Numbered from the stretch's first letter, positions 24,215-33,122 are shown. The stretch: DNA of 64,000 nucleotides from Vescimonas sanitatis (GCF_049060325.1 NZ_JBMGPW010000002.1:124001-188000); one strand, 5' to 3'. Made by a program: numbers and translations. Notes: generated from the letters alone by a model not told the origin.

Positions 24215-24253
24215 AGAACAAATGTTGCAATGCGCGAAAGTGTGTGATATAAT
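24215..24253 (+). promoter_or_regulatory. lexA promoter with overlapping SOS box
   Basis: TTGCAA (24225-24230), 17 bases, TATAAT (24248-24253). GAAC-AAAT-GTTG at 24216-24227 is one mismatch from the Firmicute LexA box GAACN4GTTC and covers the -35 box, as expected for autorepression. Confidence 0.65.
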
Positions 24254-24334
24254 AGAGCCGGAAGAACAGCGGACGCGGCGCACATACAAAAAACGGACCT
24301 GCGCCGACACGGGGCGCATGAAAGGGGCATGGCT

Positions 24335-24973
24335 ATGGCGAAGATGACCAGAATGCAGCAGAAGATCTACGACTACATCGCCCAGGCACTGCGGGAGCAG
24401 GGGTATCCCCCCTCGGTGCGGGAGATCGGCGAGGCGGTGGGACTGAAATCGCCGTCCACGGTGCATTTCCACCTGAAGCATATGGAGGAGCTGGGCGTGC
24501 TGACCAAGGGGGCCGGCAAGGGCCGGGCCCTGACGCTGGCGCAGCCCATGCAGGGGGAAATGCCTGACGGCGCGCCGGTACAGGAGGAGGCGGCGCCGGC
24601 GGCGGACCGCATCCCCGTGGTGGGCAGCGTGGCCGCGGGCAGCCCCATATTGGCGGAGGAGTGCATTGAGGACTATCTGACCTTCGACACCGGCGGACGC
24701 GAGGGGGAGTACTTTGCCCTGCGGGTGCGGGGCGAGTCCATGCTGAACGCGGGCATCCTGCCGGACGACCTGGTGGTGGTGCACCGCCAGCCCACGGCAC
24801 ACAACGGCGAGATCGTGGTGGCGCTGCTGGGGGACGAGGCCACGGTGAAGCGGCTGAGCCGCCGGAACGGCGAGGTGTGGCTGCTGCCGGAGAACGAGAA
24901 CTACCGGCCCATCGACGGCCGCGAGGCCACGCTGCTGGGCAAGGTCACCGCCGTGGTGCGGGAGTATAACTGA
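24335..24973 (+). CDS. lexA: LexA repressor
   Basis: From the ATG at 24335 (seven bases after AAAGGGG; an ATG two codons earlier is too close) the protein has 212 residues. The N-terminal winged helix (about 1-65: MQQKIYDYIAQALREQGYPP, SVREIGEAVGL, STVHFHLKHMEELGVL) binds SOS boxes. The C-terminal S24-type autoprotease has the Ala-Gly cleavage site in GSVAAGSPIL, the catalytic Ser in VRGESMLNAGI and the Lys in GDEATVKRL. RecA-stimulated self-cleavage derepresses DNA-repair genes. It is monocistronic, with a box over its own promoter and a terminator after it. Confidence 0.96.
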   Translation: MAKMTRMQQKIYDYIAQALREQGYPPSVREIGEAVGLKSPSTVHFHLKHMEELGVLTKGAGKGRALTLAQPMQGEMPDGAPVQEEAAPAADRIPVVGSVAAGSPILAEECIEDYLTFDTGGREGEYFALRVRGESMLNAGILPDDLVVVHRQPTAHNGEIVVALLGDEATVKRLSRRNGEVWLLPENENYRPIDGREATLLGKVTAVVREYN

Positions 24974-24980
24974 ACGCAAT

Positions 24981-25011
24981 AAATATCCCCCGGCTAGGCC
25001 GGGGGATATTT
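24981..25011. terminator. bidirectional terminator between lexA and the oleate hydratase gene
   Basis: AAATATCCCCCGGC, TAG loop, GCCGGGGGATATTT. Confidence 0.85.
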
Positions 25012-25038
25012 ATTGTTTGGGGGGTGAACTGGGGGCTG

Positions 25039-26817
25039 TCAGATGACGTGGTATTCCTTCAGGAGCTTTTCGATATCGGTGTTTTCGATCTTACTGAGGG
25101 CTTTCTTGACGGCCAGCTTTTCCATCAGGCCCAGCTCCATGTCGGTGGCCTTCTTGCCGTCCCGCAGCTTTACGGTGGCGTTCAGCAGGTCGCGGACGTC
25201 ATAGACGCTGCCCCAGACCTCGGGCACGCCGCGGTCCACGTTCAGCAGGGTGTAGACGGCCTCCATGCCGGTTCGCATGGAATACTCGGTGGTGAAGATG
25301 GTGTCGCGGGGCGTCTCGGCAAACTGACCGAGGAAGGCGAAGTTCACGCTGCCGTCGGGCACCACATTGGGCCGGTCGCCGTAGGCGCGGGGCATGAAGA
25401 ACGCATCGATATAGGGCATCATCACGGGTACGGTGTTGGCGCTGTTGGACGCCAGATCCTCGATCTGATCCTCGGGCACGCCGATGTGGTACAGCCACTC
25501 CATGCAGATCTCCTTGCCGGTGCACGCCCGCATGGGCTTTTTCACATAGTCGCCGGGCTTGTCGGTGAACAGGGAGTATACCCACACCAGGCAGTGGTCC
25601 TTGGGCTGGTCGCGGAACTGGGGCTGGCGGTTGATGGTCCAGCTCATCAGCCAGGAGGAGTCCTTGACGGTGACGATGCCGCCGGTGACCACATGGCCGG
25701 TGAAGGGGTCGCGCTTGCAGATGTTCTTGATATAGGGGATGATCTTCTGGTCCAAAGTCTCCACGGTGGCGCTCATCCAGTTGGTCTGCTCGGGGTCATG
25801 GCAGAACTTGTCGGGATGGCCAAAGGCAGGGTCCTGCGCGGCGATCTTGCGCCACATATCCCAGCCGCCGCCGGGCTTCAGCTCGGTGTTGTAGGCGGCG
25901 GGCTTATCCTGACTGCCCATGGAGGAGTTCTCCACGCAGCCGCCGTTGGTGATGAACACCAGATCGTTCTCCGTCAGGTCGATGGCGCCGGGCTCGTTGT
26001 TCTCGATGACATCGATGCGCTTGGCCAGCTTGTGGGCGGGATCGGAGCAGTCGAACTCCACGTTGGTGACCTGCACGCCGTAATGGAACCGGACGTTGTG
26101 GCTCTCCAGATACTTCACCATGGGCAGGATCATGGACTCGTACTGGTTGTACTTGGTGAAGCGCAGGGCGGTGAAGTCGGGCAGGCCGCCGATGTGGTGG
26201 ATATAGCGCTGGATATACAGCTTCATCTCCAGCGCGCTGTGCCAGTTCTCAAAGGCGAACATGGTGCGCCAGTACAGCCAGAAGTTGGAGTTCAGCACCT
26301 CGTCATCGAAGAAGTCGGTGATCTTCTTGTCCTGCAGGTCCTCGTTGGGGGTGAAGAACAGCTTCATGATCTCCATGGCGCCCTTGTCGGAGATGTCGAA
26401 CTTGCCGTCGGTATGAGCGTCCTGGCCGCGGTCAACGGTGGCGCGGCACAGGGAGTAGTTGGGGTCCTCCTTGTTGAGCCAGTAGTACTCGTCCAGCACG
26501 CTGACACCCTCCGTTTCGATGGAGGGGATGGAACGGAACAGGTCCCACATGACCTCGAAATGGTTGTCCATCTCGCGGCCGCCGCGCATGACGTAGCCCA
26601 GATTCTCGAACTTATAGCCGTCGCAGGCGCCGCCGGGGAGATTGCCCTTTTCCAGAATGTGGATGTGCTCGCCCTTCATCTGGCCGTCGCGGACCAGATA
26701 GCAGGCGGCGGTCAGGGCCGCCAGACCGCTGCCCACGATATAGGCGGATTTGTTGTCCACGCCCTCGGGCTTTTTGGGACGGGCAAAGGCTTCATAGTTA
26801 CCGCTGGAATAATACAT
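25039..26817 (-). CDS. oleate hydratase (MCRA family)
   Basis: The ATG at 26817 has AAAGGAG eight bases upstream and gives 592 residues, the usual length of FAD-dependent fatty-acid hydratases. The start SAYIVGSGLAALTAACYLVR is the FAD dinucleotide-binding loop. GGACDGYKF and GYVMRGGREMDNHFE are MCRA hallmarks around the active site, and FITNGGCVENSSMG lies near the flavin. The enzyme adds water across the cis-9 double bond of oleate or linoleate to make 10-hydroxy acids, detoxifying host unsaturated fatty acids. A TetR regulator is encoded immediately upstream, and the DegV fatty-acid carrier elsewhere in the window could be functionally linked (inference). Confidence 0.95.
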   Translation of the reverse strand: MYYSSGNYEAFARPKKPEGVDNKSAYIVGSGLAALTAACYLVRDGQMKGEHIHILEKGNLPGGACDGYKFENLGYVMRGGREMDNHFEVMWDLFRSIPSIETEGVSVLDEYYWLNKEDPNYSLCRATVDRGQDAHTDGKFDISDKGAMEIMKLFFTPNEDLQDKKITDFFDDEVLNSNFWLYWRTMFAFENWHSALEMKLYIQRYIHHIGGLPDFTALRFTKYNQYESMILPMVKYLESHNVRFHYGVQVTNVEFDCSDPAHKLAKRIDVIENNEPGAIDLTENDLVFITNGGCVENSSMGSQDKPAAYNTELKPGGGWDMWRKIAAQDPAFGHPDKFCHDPEQTNWMSATVETLDQKIIPYIKNICKRDPFTGHVVTGGIVTVKDSSWLMSWTINRQPQFRDQPKDHCLVWVYSLFTDKPGDYVKKPMRACTGKEICMEWLYHIGVPEDQIEDLASNSANTVPVMMPYIDAFFMPRAYGDRPNVVPDGSVNFAFLGQFAETPRDTIFTTEYSMRTGMEAVYTLLNVDRGVPEVWGSVYDVRDLLNATVKLRDGKKATDMELGLMEKLAVKKALSKIENTDIEKLLKEYHVI

Positions 26818-26866
26818 AAATAAACTCCTTTCAAGTATCCACTGTATGTTTTCCTTTGATGATGAA

Positions 26867-26895
26867 AGCATACATCCGAATGAATATTTGTTCAA
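26867..26895 (-). promoter_or_regulatory. candidate oleate hydratase promoter
   Basis: Minus strand: TTGAAC, 17 bases, TATGCT, placed just after the tetR terminator, so the hydratase can be controlled separately from its regulator. Confidence 0.5.
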
Positions 26896-26907
26896 TAAGC
26901 AGAAAAA

Positions 26908-26936
26908 CCCCGGTGATAAGTTTTTTATCACCGGGG
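26908..26936 (-). terminator. terminator after the TetR gene
   Basis: CCCCGGTGATAA and TTATCACCGGGG, followed by TTTTT on the minus strand. Confidence 0.85.
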
Positions 26937-26957
26937 CGGCAGGTGTTCAGTTTTTTA

Positions 26958-27539
26958 TCATTTGGCCTCGTTTGATAAGGGCTTGTCGGTACGCAGACGC
27001 GCCAGCGCGGCGTCGACGCTGCCGTGGATGACCTGGTCCAGCTGTTCCACGATCAGGTGGGGATCGCCCTTCATGTCGGATCTGATCCAGTCCAGCATCA
27101 GGCCTACGAACATATACTTGTACAGCGTGGCGATGAAGGCCTTATCCTCCGGCCGGACGGACATTCCCCGGGCCTGCTCCTCCACCACGCCCTCCAGCAG
27201 GTCGTAGGTCAGCTTGTAGAGATAGTTCTCCACCTGCTCCCGGCTGACGGAGCGATAGACGTTCAGAATGAAGGGCTTATTCTCCTGCACGGCCTCGAAG
27301 ATCTGCAAAAGGCCCTGCTGCCACGTCTCGTAGGTCTTTTTGCCCGCCAGAGCGCGGCTGGCGTCCTCCTGACAGCTCCACTCCACCAGATCATAGATGT
27401 CCTTGAAGTGATAGTAAAACGTCATGCGGTTGATGCCGCAGTCATCGGTGATGTCACTGACAGTGATCTTATGCAGGGGCTTTTCCAGCAGCAGCTTTTT
27501 CAGCGACGCCTCCAGCGCCCGCTTGGTGACTTGTGACAT
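26958..27539 (-). CDS. TetR-family regulator
   Basis: The 193 residues open with a TetR DNA-binding domain (TKRALEASLKKLLLEKPLHK, then ITVSDITDDCGINRMTFYYHF) and end in an all-helical ligand-binding part (about 75-185, with a YLYKLTYDLLEGVVEEQ helix). The helix-turn-helix resembles the DhaS-type subgroup. AAAGGAG eight bases upstream sets the start. It begins 14 bases after the stop of a peptide-binding lipoprotein gene and lies 140 bases before the oleate hydratase gene. Control of the hydratase in response to a free fatty acid is the simplest hypothesis; no operator was identified. Confidence 0.9.
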   Translation of the reverse strand: MSQVTKRALEASLKKLLLEKPLHKITVSDITDDCGINRMTFYYHFKDIYDLVEWSCQEDASRALAGKKTYETWQQGLLQIFEAVQENKPFILNVYRSVSREQVENYLYKLTYDLLEGVVEEQARGMSVRPEDKAFIATLYKYMFVGLMLDWIRSDMKGDPHLIVEQLDQVIHGSVDAALARLRTDKPLSNEAK

Positions 27540-27553
27540 GGCATACGCTCCTT

Positions 27554-29092
27554 TTATGCGTCCAGCCGGACGGACCAGCCGCCCAGGGGGGAGAGGGGGG
27601 CCGTCTCCGTGGGGGACAGACCCTGCACCACGCCCTCGGTGGTGACAACGGATACGGACTTAAAGCAGATGGGGGCGAAGGGGGCGGTGTCCAGCAGCTG
27701 CTGCCACAGGGCCACCAGGTTCGCGTCAGCGCCGCTGGCCCGATAGGCCTGCAGCAGCCGGTCGGTAGTCTCATCGGACCAGCCGCCGTAGTTGAGGCTG
27801 CCCTCGGTGGACAACAGGGCCGTCAGGTCCCAGTCGGCGGTCAGGCGGCATTCACCGTAATAGAGATCAAAGTCGCCGCTTTCCAGCCGGGTGAGGAACG
27901 TGTCCCAGGGAACAGCCTCTACGGTGACGGTCAGGCGTGCGGTATTGAGGTACATGGCGATCTCCTGGGCGGCGGAGACCTTGAAGCTGCTCTCCTCGTT
28001 GACCAGAAGCGTCAGCGTCAGGGGTGTTTCATCCTCCGCCTGTTCGCCAAGGGCGGCGTTCAGCAGGCGGTTATAGGCCGCGGTGTCGTAAGGCGTTTCC
28101 AGCGCGGTATCGTAGCCTGCGTAGGCGGGGGAGGCAGGCAGCTGGGCCGCCGTGCCCTGTCCCAGCAGGCAGGAGGACACCAGCGTTTCGCGGTCGATGC
28201 CGGCGCTGAGGGCCCGGCGCAGGGCCGGGGCGGACAGAGCCTCCCGCCGGGTGTTCATGCCCAGAAACTGCATGACGGGGGTGGCTGCTTCAGCGTAGTC
28301 GCCGGCACCGGAGACACCGGTGCTGTTGCTGCCGGTGAGATCCAGCGTCAGCAGCTGCACCTCACGGGAAGTGAAGGCGTACAGGGCGGAGTCCTTGTCC
28401 TTGCAGTGCTGCAGGCGGATGGTGGACAGCGGCAGAACGCTGCTGTCCTGCCACCAGCGGTTGTTGGCCGTCAGGTAGGCGCCCGTGTCATCCTTGGCAA
28501 ACAGATAGGGGCCGCTGCCCGTGGGGGCGGTGCGGTTCTCGGTGCCTGCTTTGATGATGGGGATGTCCAGGCGGCTGGGCAGTGTGGCCAGAGGGGCGGA
28601 CAGGGCGACGACCACCGCGTCCTCCCGGACGTACACAGAGGTCACGTCCCGCAGCCGGGCGGCATAGCGGTCAGAGGTGCGGGCGCGCTCCAACGTGGCG
28701 GCCACGTCCGCCGCCGTGACGGCGGAGCCGTCAGAGAAAGCCGCATCGGCCTTGATGCGGATGGTCCAGGTGCGCTGGGCGGCATCATATGTCCAACTGT
28801 CCGCCAGGACGGCCTGGGGCCGGAACTGCTCGTCCAGGGCGAACAGCCCCTGGTACATGAGGGACTCAACGGTCTGCTGCATGGTGTCCGTGGTGCGGAC
28901 GGGGTCCAGGGTGCCGCCGGCGATATAGGGCAGGGTAAAGGCGGTCAGCGGCTCCGGCTCCGGTTCCTCGTTTTCATTCTGATAGAAGTCGGACAGCTCC
29001 CCCAGGGGATCCTCGGTGACCTCCCAGTCGGCGCAGCCGGCGGCCAGCAGCATGGTCAGCGCCAGCAGCAGGCACAGCAGTGCACGTTTCAT
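27554..29092 (-). CDS. peptide/nickel-type ABC transporter substrate-binding lipoprotein
   Basis: The ATG at 29092 has GGGAGG seven bases upstream and overlaps the pgeF stop by four bases. The 512 residues start with a lipoprotein signal peptide (KRALLCLLLALTMLLAAGC, lipid on Cys20) and an acidic linker, then the SBP_bac_5 (OppA/DppA) fold: PYIAGGTLDPVRTTD, QFRPQAVLADSWTYD, WTIRIKADAAFSDGSAVTAADV and PTGSGPYLF. It should deliver an oligopeptide or similar ligand to a permease, but no permease or ATPase genes adjoin, so it is an orphan binding protein here. The upstream frame that continues past the ATG is a shadow of pgeF. Confidence 0.9.
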   Translation of the reverse strand: MKRALLCLLLALTMLLAAGCADWEVTEDPLGELSDFYQNENEEPEPEPLTAFTLPYIAGGTLDPVRTTDTMQQTVESLMYQGLFALDEQFRPQAVLADSWTYDAAQRTWTIRIKADAAFSDGSAVTAADVAATLERARTSDRYAARLRDVTSVYVREDAVVVALSAPLATLPSRLDIPIIKAGTENRTAPTGSGPYLFAKDDTGAYLTANNRWWQDSSVLPLSTIRLQHCKDKDSALYAFTSREVQLLTLDLTGSNSTGVSGAGDYAEAATPVMQFLGMNTRREALSAPALRRALSAGIDRETLVSSCLLGQGTAAQLPASPAYAGYDTALETPYDTAAYNRLLNAALGEQAEDETPLTLTLLVNEESSFKVSAAQEIAMYLNTARLTVTVEAVPWDTFLTRLESGDFDLYYGECRLTADWDLTALLSTEGSLNYGGWSDETTDRLLQAYRASGADANLVALWQQLLDTAPFAPICFKSVSVVTTEGVVQGLSPTETAPLSPLGGWSVRLDA

Positions 29093-29901
29093 AGCGTATC
29101 CTCCCGCAGAGCGATCAGCGCGGCCTGCTCGCCCCGGCGCAGGCCCATCTTCCGGTGGCTCCAGTACAGGTCCGGGCGGCAGGCGGTGCAGTGATCGCAG
29201 ATGTCGATGCGCGTAACGCCCTCGCGGCGCAGCCACAGGGCGTTGACGGCCTTCAGGTCGATGTGCCACTTGCTGCCGTTCCATGCCATGAACGGCTCCG
29301 CCGCCGCACCCAGTGCGGCCCGCAGGGCCTCCGGTACGTCGCCGTCCGTCTCGAAGCAGCACGGCCCGATGGCCGGCCCGATGGCGGCGCGGAGGTCCGC
29401 CGGGTCGCAGCCGTAATCCTCGGCCATGACGCGTACCGTCTCCGCGGCGATGCCGGCGGCGGTGCCCCGCCAGCCGGCGTGAGCGGCGCCGATGACCCGG
29501 CGCACCGGGTCGTGGAGCAGCAGTACGTTGCAGTCGGCGGAGAACACGATCAGGGGGATGCCCGGCACGTCCGTCACCAGGGCGTCGGCGCTGTCGTAGT
29601 CCTGCGGCTGCCACAGGCCCTTGCCGCAGTCCGCCGCCGTGACGCGGCGCACATCGCTGCGGTGCACCTGACGGCTGAGCACCGCCCGCTGCACATCCGT
29701 GTCCAGCGCGGTGCACAGGCGGCGGAAGTTCTCCTGTACATTGGCCAGGTCATCGCCCCGGCGGTCATCCAGGTTCAGACTGTCCCAGGGGGTGGGGGAG
29801 ACACCGCCCTTACGGGTGGAAAAGCCGTGGACGATGGCACCGTTGTCCAACACATCAGAGGCCAGATAGACCAGGTCGTTTTTTGTGTGGATGTGGAACA
29901 T
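29089..29901 (-). CDS. pgeF: peptidoglycan editing factor (YfiH / polyphenol oxidase-like)
   Basis: The 270-residue laccase-fold protein has GFSTRKGGVSPTPWDSLNL at its start, the first metal His in LSRQVHRSDV, the Cys in VFSADCNVLLL and the Gly-rich AAHAGWRGTAAGI, then IGPAIGPCCFE. Characterised members (YfiH/PgeF) remove wrongly incorporated L-Ser from UDP-MurNAc precursors, and homologues show purine nucleoside activity. It is cytoplasmic. It is the first of a reverse-strand run (pgeF, binding lipoprotein, tetR), with ATGA overlap to the lipoprotein gene. Confidence 0.93.
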   Translation of the reverse strand: MFHIHTKNDLVYLASDVLDNGAIVHGFSTRKGGVSPTPWDSLNLDDRRGDDLANVQENFRRLCTALDTDVQRAVLSRQVHRSDVRRVTAADCGKGLWQPQDYDSADALVTDVPGIPLIVFSADCNVLLLHDPVRRVIGAAHAGWRGTAAGIAAETVRVMAEDYGCDPADLRAAIGPAIGPCCFETDGDVPEALRAALGAAAEPFMAWNGSKWHIDLKAVNALWLRREGVTRIDICDHCTACRPDLYWSHRKMGLRRGEQAALIALREDTL

Positions 29902-30011
29902 AGTGTCTCCTTCCGGAGGGGGACGGGGCGTCGGGGACGCCGCCCCCTACATTAAGATGGGACGGGCGGCGGCTTCAGCCACCGCCCGCCATTTTGCAAT
30001 GCCTCGCAGAG

Positions 30012-30152
30012 TTTGCGTCCGCAGACGCAAATCAAGTCGAATTCATTTTCGGCCTGCAAACGTGCGCGTGCGCGACTTTGACGCGCACGTCGTGCGCTGC
30101 AGCAGGCCGCAGCCCGCTCAAACGACAGCCCAGCGAAGCGGGTGTCGTTTGA
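30012..30152. repeat. structured intergenic element with three hairpins
   Basis: Three strong foldbacks lie in a row: TTTGCGTC/GACGCAAA (30012-30031); GGCCTGC/GCAGGCC (30051-30108) enclosing ACGTGCGCGT/ACGCGCACGT; and TCAAACGACA/TGTCGTTTGA (30118-30152). No open frame with a start is supported. The 393-base gap between pgeF and secA also holds two GC hairpins nearer pgeF (29925-29990), one of which may end secA transcription. Confidence 0.65.
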
Positions 30153-30158
30153 AGTTAC

Positions 30159-30214
30159 TCAGGAGTGGTACTCCTTGCAGGTGCACTTCTTCCATTTCAG
30201 CCCGCTGCCGCAGG
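30159..30214 (-). repeat. 56-bp duplicate of the secA 3' end
   Basis: Bases 30159-30214 are identical to 30295-30350, the last codons of secA including its stop. The copy still encodes GSGLKWKKCTCKEYHS and TGA. The 80 bases between copies hold a CCAAATC/GATTTGG hairpin and end in AGGCCGAAA, roughly the inverse of TTTCGGCCT at 30048-30056. Confidence 0.9.
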
Positions 30215-30294
30215 CACTTTGGCGGCCCAAATCTTTGATTTGGCTGGCGCCATGCGACCGTAGGCAGCGTACAGGGGAGAAGCATAGGCCGAAA

Positions 30295-33039
30295 TCAGGA
30301 GTGGTACTCCTTGCAGGTGCACTTCTTCCATTTCAGCCCGCTGCCGCAGGGGCACAGGTCGTTGCGGCCGACCTTGACCACCTTGGTGGGGCGCTTCTTC
30401 ACGGTGCCGTCGCCGCCCACGTTCTCGGTCATGCCGCTGGCCACGCGCTCGCGCTTGACTTCCTCGTTCTGGCGCAGGCGAACGGAGTACAGACGGCGCA
30501 CCGTCTCCTCCTTCATGGCGTCGATCATCTCCTCGAACATCTCCAGGGACTCCTTCTTGTAGGCGTCCACCGGGTTGGTCTGGGCGTAGGCCCGCAGACG
30601 GATACCCTGGCGCAGGTCCTGCATGGCGTCGATATGGTCCATCCAGTATTCGTCCACCACCCGCAGCAGCACCACGCGCTCCAGCTCACGCATGACGGGC
30701 GGTGTGATCTCCTGCTCCTTTTTCTCATAGAAGTCGGCGGCGGCCTTGGTGAACATATCGATGAAATCGTCCTCGGTAAGGGTGGGGAGCTGGCTCTCGT
30801 CGATCTTTACGGTGTACTTGGTGAAGTACACGCCCTCCACGCCGCGGAGAAGCTCCTTGCACTGGACCATGTCCAGGTGCTCCTGGCCCATGAAGGCGCT
30901 GCGGACCTGGTGGCCGATGGCGCTCTCCATCATGCCCATGATGATGCCCTTGACGTCCATGCCGTCCAGCACCTGCTTGCGCTGGCCATAGATGATCTCG
31001 CGCTGCTTGTTCATCACGTCGTCGTACTCCAGCACGGACTTACGGGCCTGGAAGTTGCGGCTTTCCACCGTGGTCTGGGCCTGCTCGATGGCGCGGGAGA
31101 GCATCTTGTTCTCGATGGGGGTGTCCTCGTCGATGTTCATGCGCTCCATCATGCCGGTGACGCGGTCGCCGCCGAACAGGCGCATGAGGTCGTCCTCCAG
31201 GGAGATGTAGAACCGGGTCTCGCCGGGATCGCCCTGACGGCCGGCACGGCCGCGGAGCTGGTTGTCGATACGGCGGGAGTCATGGCGCTCGGTGCCGATG
31301 ATGAACAGGCCGCCGGCGGCGCGGACCTTGTCGGCCTCGCCGGCGATCTCCGCCTTGTGCTGGGCCAGCTTCTCGGCGAACAGCTTCCGGGCATCCAGGA
31401 TCTCCTGGTTATCCGTTTCGGCGTAGCCGGTGGCCTCGGCAATGAGCTCGTCGGTGAGGCCGGCCTTGCGGAGGTCGTTCTTGGCCATATACTCGGCGTT
31501 GCCGCCCAGCATGATATCGGTACCGCGTCCGGCCATGTTGGTGGCCACGGTGACGGCGCCGAACTGGCCCGCCTGGGCCACGATCTCAGCCTCGCGCTCA
31601 TGGTTTTTGGCGTTCAGCAGGTTATGCTTGATGCCCTCGCGGGTCAGCATCTTGCCCAGCAGCTCGTTCTTCTCGATGGATACGGTGCCCACCAGCACCG
31701 GCTGGCCCTTGGCGTGGCACGCCTTTACCTGCTGGATGACGGCGCGGTACTTGCCGTTCTCGGTCTTGTACACGCTGTCCTCGTTGTCGATACGGGCGAT
31801 GGGGCGGTTGGTGGGGATCTCGATAATGTCCAGCGCGTAAATGGTGGCGAATTCCTCCTCCTCCGTCAGCGCCGTACCGGTCATGCCGGACAGCTTGCGG
31901 TAGAGGCGGAAGTAATTTTGGAACGTGATGGTGGCCAGCGTCTTACTCTCACGCTGGACGGACAGGTGCTCCTTGGCCTCGATGGCCTGGTGCAGGCCCT
32001 CGGAGTACCGGCGGCCGAACATCAGGCGGCCGGTGAACTCGTCTACGATGACCACCTCGCCGTCCTTGACCACATAGTCCACGTCGCGCTTCATGATGCC
32101 GTGGGCCTTGATAGCCTGGTTGATGTGGTGGGCGATGGTGCTGTTTTCCGGGTCGGACAGGTTGTCCAGATGGAAGAACTCCTCCGCCTTTTTGATGCCG
32201 CGGGCGGTGAGGGTGCAGCTCTTGCCCTTCTCGTCCACCACATAGTCGGCGTCGATGTCGGTGGCTTCCTCCTCCTTGTCGTCTGTCTCCACCACCACAA
32301 ATTTCTTCAGCCGGGCGGCGAACATCTCGGCCATATCGTACAGCTGGGTGGACTTCTCGCCCATACCGGAGATGATCAGGGGGGTACGGGCCTCATCGAT
32401 CAGAATGGAGTCCACCTCGTCCACGATGGCGAAAGCGTGGCCCCGCTGGACCTGCTCGTTGGCGTACAGGGCCATATTGTCACGCAGGTAGTCGAAGCCC
32501 ATCTCGTTATTGGTACCGTAGGTGATGTCCGCCTGATAGGCCTTCTGGCGTTCCTCCTTCTTCATGTCGTGGATGATCAGACCCACGGTAAGGCCCATGA
32601 AGCGGTGGACCTTGCCCATCCACTCGGAGTCACGCTTGGCCAGGTAGTCGTTGACGGTGACGATGTGAACGCCCTCACCGGTCAGCGCGTTCAGATAGGC
32701 AGGCAGGGTGGCCACCAGCGTTTTGCCTTCGCCGGTCTTCATCTCGGCGATGCGGCCCTGGTGCAGCACGATGCCGCCCACCAGCTGGACGGGATAGGGG
32801 CGCATACCCAGCACGCGGTCCGCGGCCTCCCGCACGGCGGCAAAGGCCTCCGGCAGGATGTCGTCCAGCGTCTCACCGTTGGCCAGACGCTCCTTGAACT
32901 CCGGGGTCTTGGCCTGAAGCTCGGCGTCGGTCAGCTGCTTGTACTCGTCCTCCAGTGCGGTGATCTTGTCCACGATGGGGTAGATGCTCTTCAGCTCCCG
33001 CTGGCTGTAGGTGCCGAAGACCTTGGTAAACAGTCCCAT
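30295..33039 (-). CDS. secA: preprotein translocase ATPase SecA
   Basis: The 914-residue motor drives unfolded proteins through SecYEG at the membrane. Walker A is in AEMKTGEGKTLVATLPAYLN, Walker B/DEAD-like motif in AIVDEVDSILIDEARTPLI, the preprotein crosslinking region follows, and the second motor domain has TNMAGRGTDIMLGG and QLRGRAGRQGDPG. The C-terminus has a zinc-binding SEC-C motif (CPCGSGLKWKKCTC). Length and order are normal. The last 56 bases are repeated 136 bases downstream. It diverges from a metallo-beta-lactamase RNase gene, with a shared promoter element between them. Confidence 0.98.
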   Translation of the reverse strand: MGLFTKVFGTYSQRELKSIYPIVDKITALEDEYKQLTDAELQAKTPEFKERLANGETLDDILPEAFAAVREAADRVLGMRPYPVQLVGGIVLHQGRIAEMKTGEGKTLVATLPAYLNALTGEGVHIVTVNDYLAKRDSEWMGKVHRFMGLTVGLIIHDMKKEERQKAYQADITYGTNNEMGFDYLRDNMALYANEQVQRGHAFAIVDEVDSILIDEARTPLIISGMGEKSTQLYDMAEMFAARLKKFVVVETDDKEEEATDIDADYVVDEKGKSCTLTARGIKKAEEFFHLDNLSDPENSTIAHHINQAIKAHGIMKRDVDYVVKDGEVVIVDEFTGRLMFGRRYSEGLHQAIEAKEHLSVQRESKTLATITFQNYFRLYRKLSGMTGTALTEEEEFATIYALDIIEIPTNRPIARIDNEDSVYKTENGKYRAVIQQVKACHAKGQPVLVGTVSIEKNELLGKMLTREGIKHNLLNAKNHEREAEIVAQAGQFGAVTVATNMAGRGTDIMLGGNAEYMAKNDLRKAGLTDELIAEATGYAETDNQEILDARKLFAEKLAQHKAEIAGEADKVRAAGGLFIIGTERHDSRRIDNQLRGRAGRQGDPGETRFYISLEDDLMRLFGGDRVTGMMERMNIDEDTPIENKMLSRAIEQAQTTVESRNFQARKSVLEYDDVMNKQREIIYGQRKQVLDGMDVKGIIMGMMESAIGHQVRSAFMGQEHLDMVQCKELLRGVEGVYFTKYTVKIDESQLPTLTEDDFIDMFTKAAADFYEKKEQEITPPVMRELERVVLLRVVDEYWMDHIDAMQDLRQGIRLRAYAQTNPVDAYKKESLEMFEEMIDAMKEETVRRLYSVRLRQNEEVKRERVASGMTENVGGDGTVKKRPTKVVKVGRNDLCPCGSGLKWKKCTCKEYHS

Positions 33040-33093
33040 ATATTCTGTATCCTTTCTAAGTAAAAAGATAATCGTACATAATTATACCAGTAG

Positions 33094-33122
33094 AGTATAC
33101 CACACTCTTTTGTCTAATGCAA
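33094..33122 (-). promoter_or_regulatory. secA promoter
   Basis: Minus strand: TTGCAT, 17 bases, TATACT. The 13 bases AGTGTGGTATACT over the -10 box recur, inverted, in the divergent promoter at 33185-33197. Confidence 0.65.

Noticed and set aside
25024..26823. Long plus-strand frame opposite the oleate hydratase gene
   Set aside because: Product is repetitive Val/Leu/His/Gly with no domain, whereas the minus strand encodes a full family match.
29093..29716. Extended N-terminus for the peptide-binding lipoprotein
   Set aside because: The frame continues through pgeF, but a signal peptide begins at the ATG at 29092 with a good ribosome site, so the extension is a shadow.
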